Below are positions 42,799-43,102 of a stretch of DNA of 43,102 bases, piece after piece. The translations under genes and the position numbers were made by a program. The notes under the pieces are model-generated. The model was given only the letters and a program-made list of their open reading frames with translations. It was not told the DNA's origin and did no database searches. How positions within the stretch are numbered: the first letter of the stretch is position 1; the number at the start of each line of letters is the position of its first letter. The stretch spans positions 1 to 43,102 of the forward strand of contig NZ_FNID01000026.1 in assembly GCF_900103835.1 (NCBI RefSeq), read 5' to 3'. This DNA comes from Acetanaerobacterium elongatum (lineage in GTDB: Bacteria; Bacillota; Clostridia; Oscillospirales; Ruminococcaceae).

Positions 42799-43102
42799 GC
42801 GCCTTACGGACGGGGACGAAACAGGGAACCGGAAAACGGCGCAGATAAGCCAAAAACGAGCGAAAAGCGAGCGGTAAAACGGAAGCGAAAAGCAAGTTAA
42901 AAGCTTACGATGCCAACCGAAAGTTGGCTATATGAACCTTGAAAATTGAACAACATGAAAACAAGTACAAACCCTGAAAATTCCAAACTGACGTAACAGT
43001 CAGATTGAATATTTCAAAACAAGCGGCAGAGCAGAAATGCTTTGCAAAACGCAAGTATTCGTAATTGAAAGAGCTTTCAAAAGCTTGATTGATGCGGTTA
43101 GA
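42799..43102 (+). other. Probable rRNA operon leader (16S gene begins beyond window)
   Basis: About 300 nt with no protein frame. It contains the hairpin GCCAAC/GTTGGC (42912-42928), a boxA-like stretch CCTTGAAAATTGAACAAC (42934-42954) of the kind found in clostridial rrn leaders and spacers, a CTGAC/GTCAG hairpin near 42988, and an AGCTTTCAAAAGCTT repeat near the end. No 16S sequence is reached. Confidence 0.65.
42934..42954 (+). promoter_or_regulatory. boxA-like antitermination element
   Basis: CCTTGAAAATTGAACA resembles the boxA region of Firmicutes rRNA leaders (CTTTGAAAACT-AACA-like), where Nus factors load. Confidence 0.45.

Overview
The window looks like chromosomal DNA of an anaerobic, endospore-forming member of the Clostridia, most likely an Oscillospiraceae/Ruminococcaceae relative. 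This rests on gene content (sporulation factor sigma-G, desulfoferrodoxin, an NfnAB-type electron-bifurcating pair, 2-hydroxyacyl-CoA dehydratase activase-like proteins, YesMN-type two-component system, HrcA/CIRCE control of clpB), consensus sigma-A promoters, GGAGG ribosome sites and several TTG/GTG starts. All assignments come from reading the sequence; no database was searched.

Layout. 1-970: the right end of an IS481-like element has inserted into and truncated a sugar-binding lipoprotein gene. 1136-4262: the two-component pair that would have controlled that sugar locus. 4457-7121: a ClC antiporter, a small MITE-like element, and an Mrp/NBP35 ATPase whose stop codon lies in the element's end. 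7329-12502: a CmpB-like membrane protein and a dehydratase-activase system encoded as two proteins. 12950-15236: nfnA-nfnB. 15308-17861: a metal-resistance operon (ArsR/SmtB sensor, free HMA domain, Zn/Cd-type P-ATPase) with two operators. 17869-20603: CIRCE element and clpB. 20676-24493: a GH26-like glycosidase, sigG, a frameshifted small gene and an alpha/beta hydrolase. 24703-29288: an AraC-GNAT fusion with a HelD-like helicase, and gdhA. 29719-32868: a D,D-carboxypeptidase, a phosphoesterase and a cyclophilin lipoprotein.

32985-34322 is the most unusual part. A protein-free stretch of about 540 nt on the minus strand has its own consensus promoter, a long-range closing stem, nested internal hairpins and an intrinsic terminator. 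It is read as a large structured non-coding RNA. Back to back with it is a DUF1292 gene followed by a probable 6S RNA.

34416-42564: a TauE/SafE carrier split into two overlapping half-genes, a GH3 lipoprotein, a DUF1508 protein, desulfoferrodoxin with a palindromic leader operator, a VanZ-like protein, MetA of the acetyl-CoA type, an MFS carrier and a glycerophosphodiesterase. 42764-43102: a strong promoter and leader that look like the start of an rRNA operon; the window ends before 16S begins.
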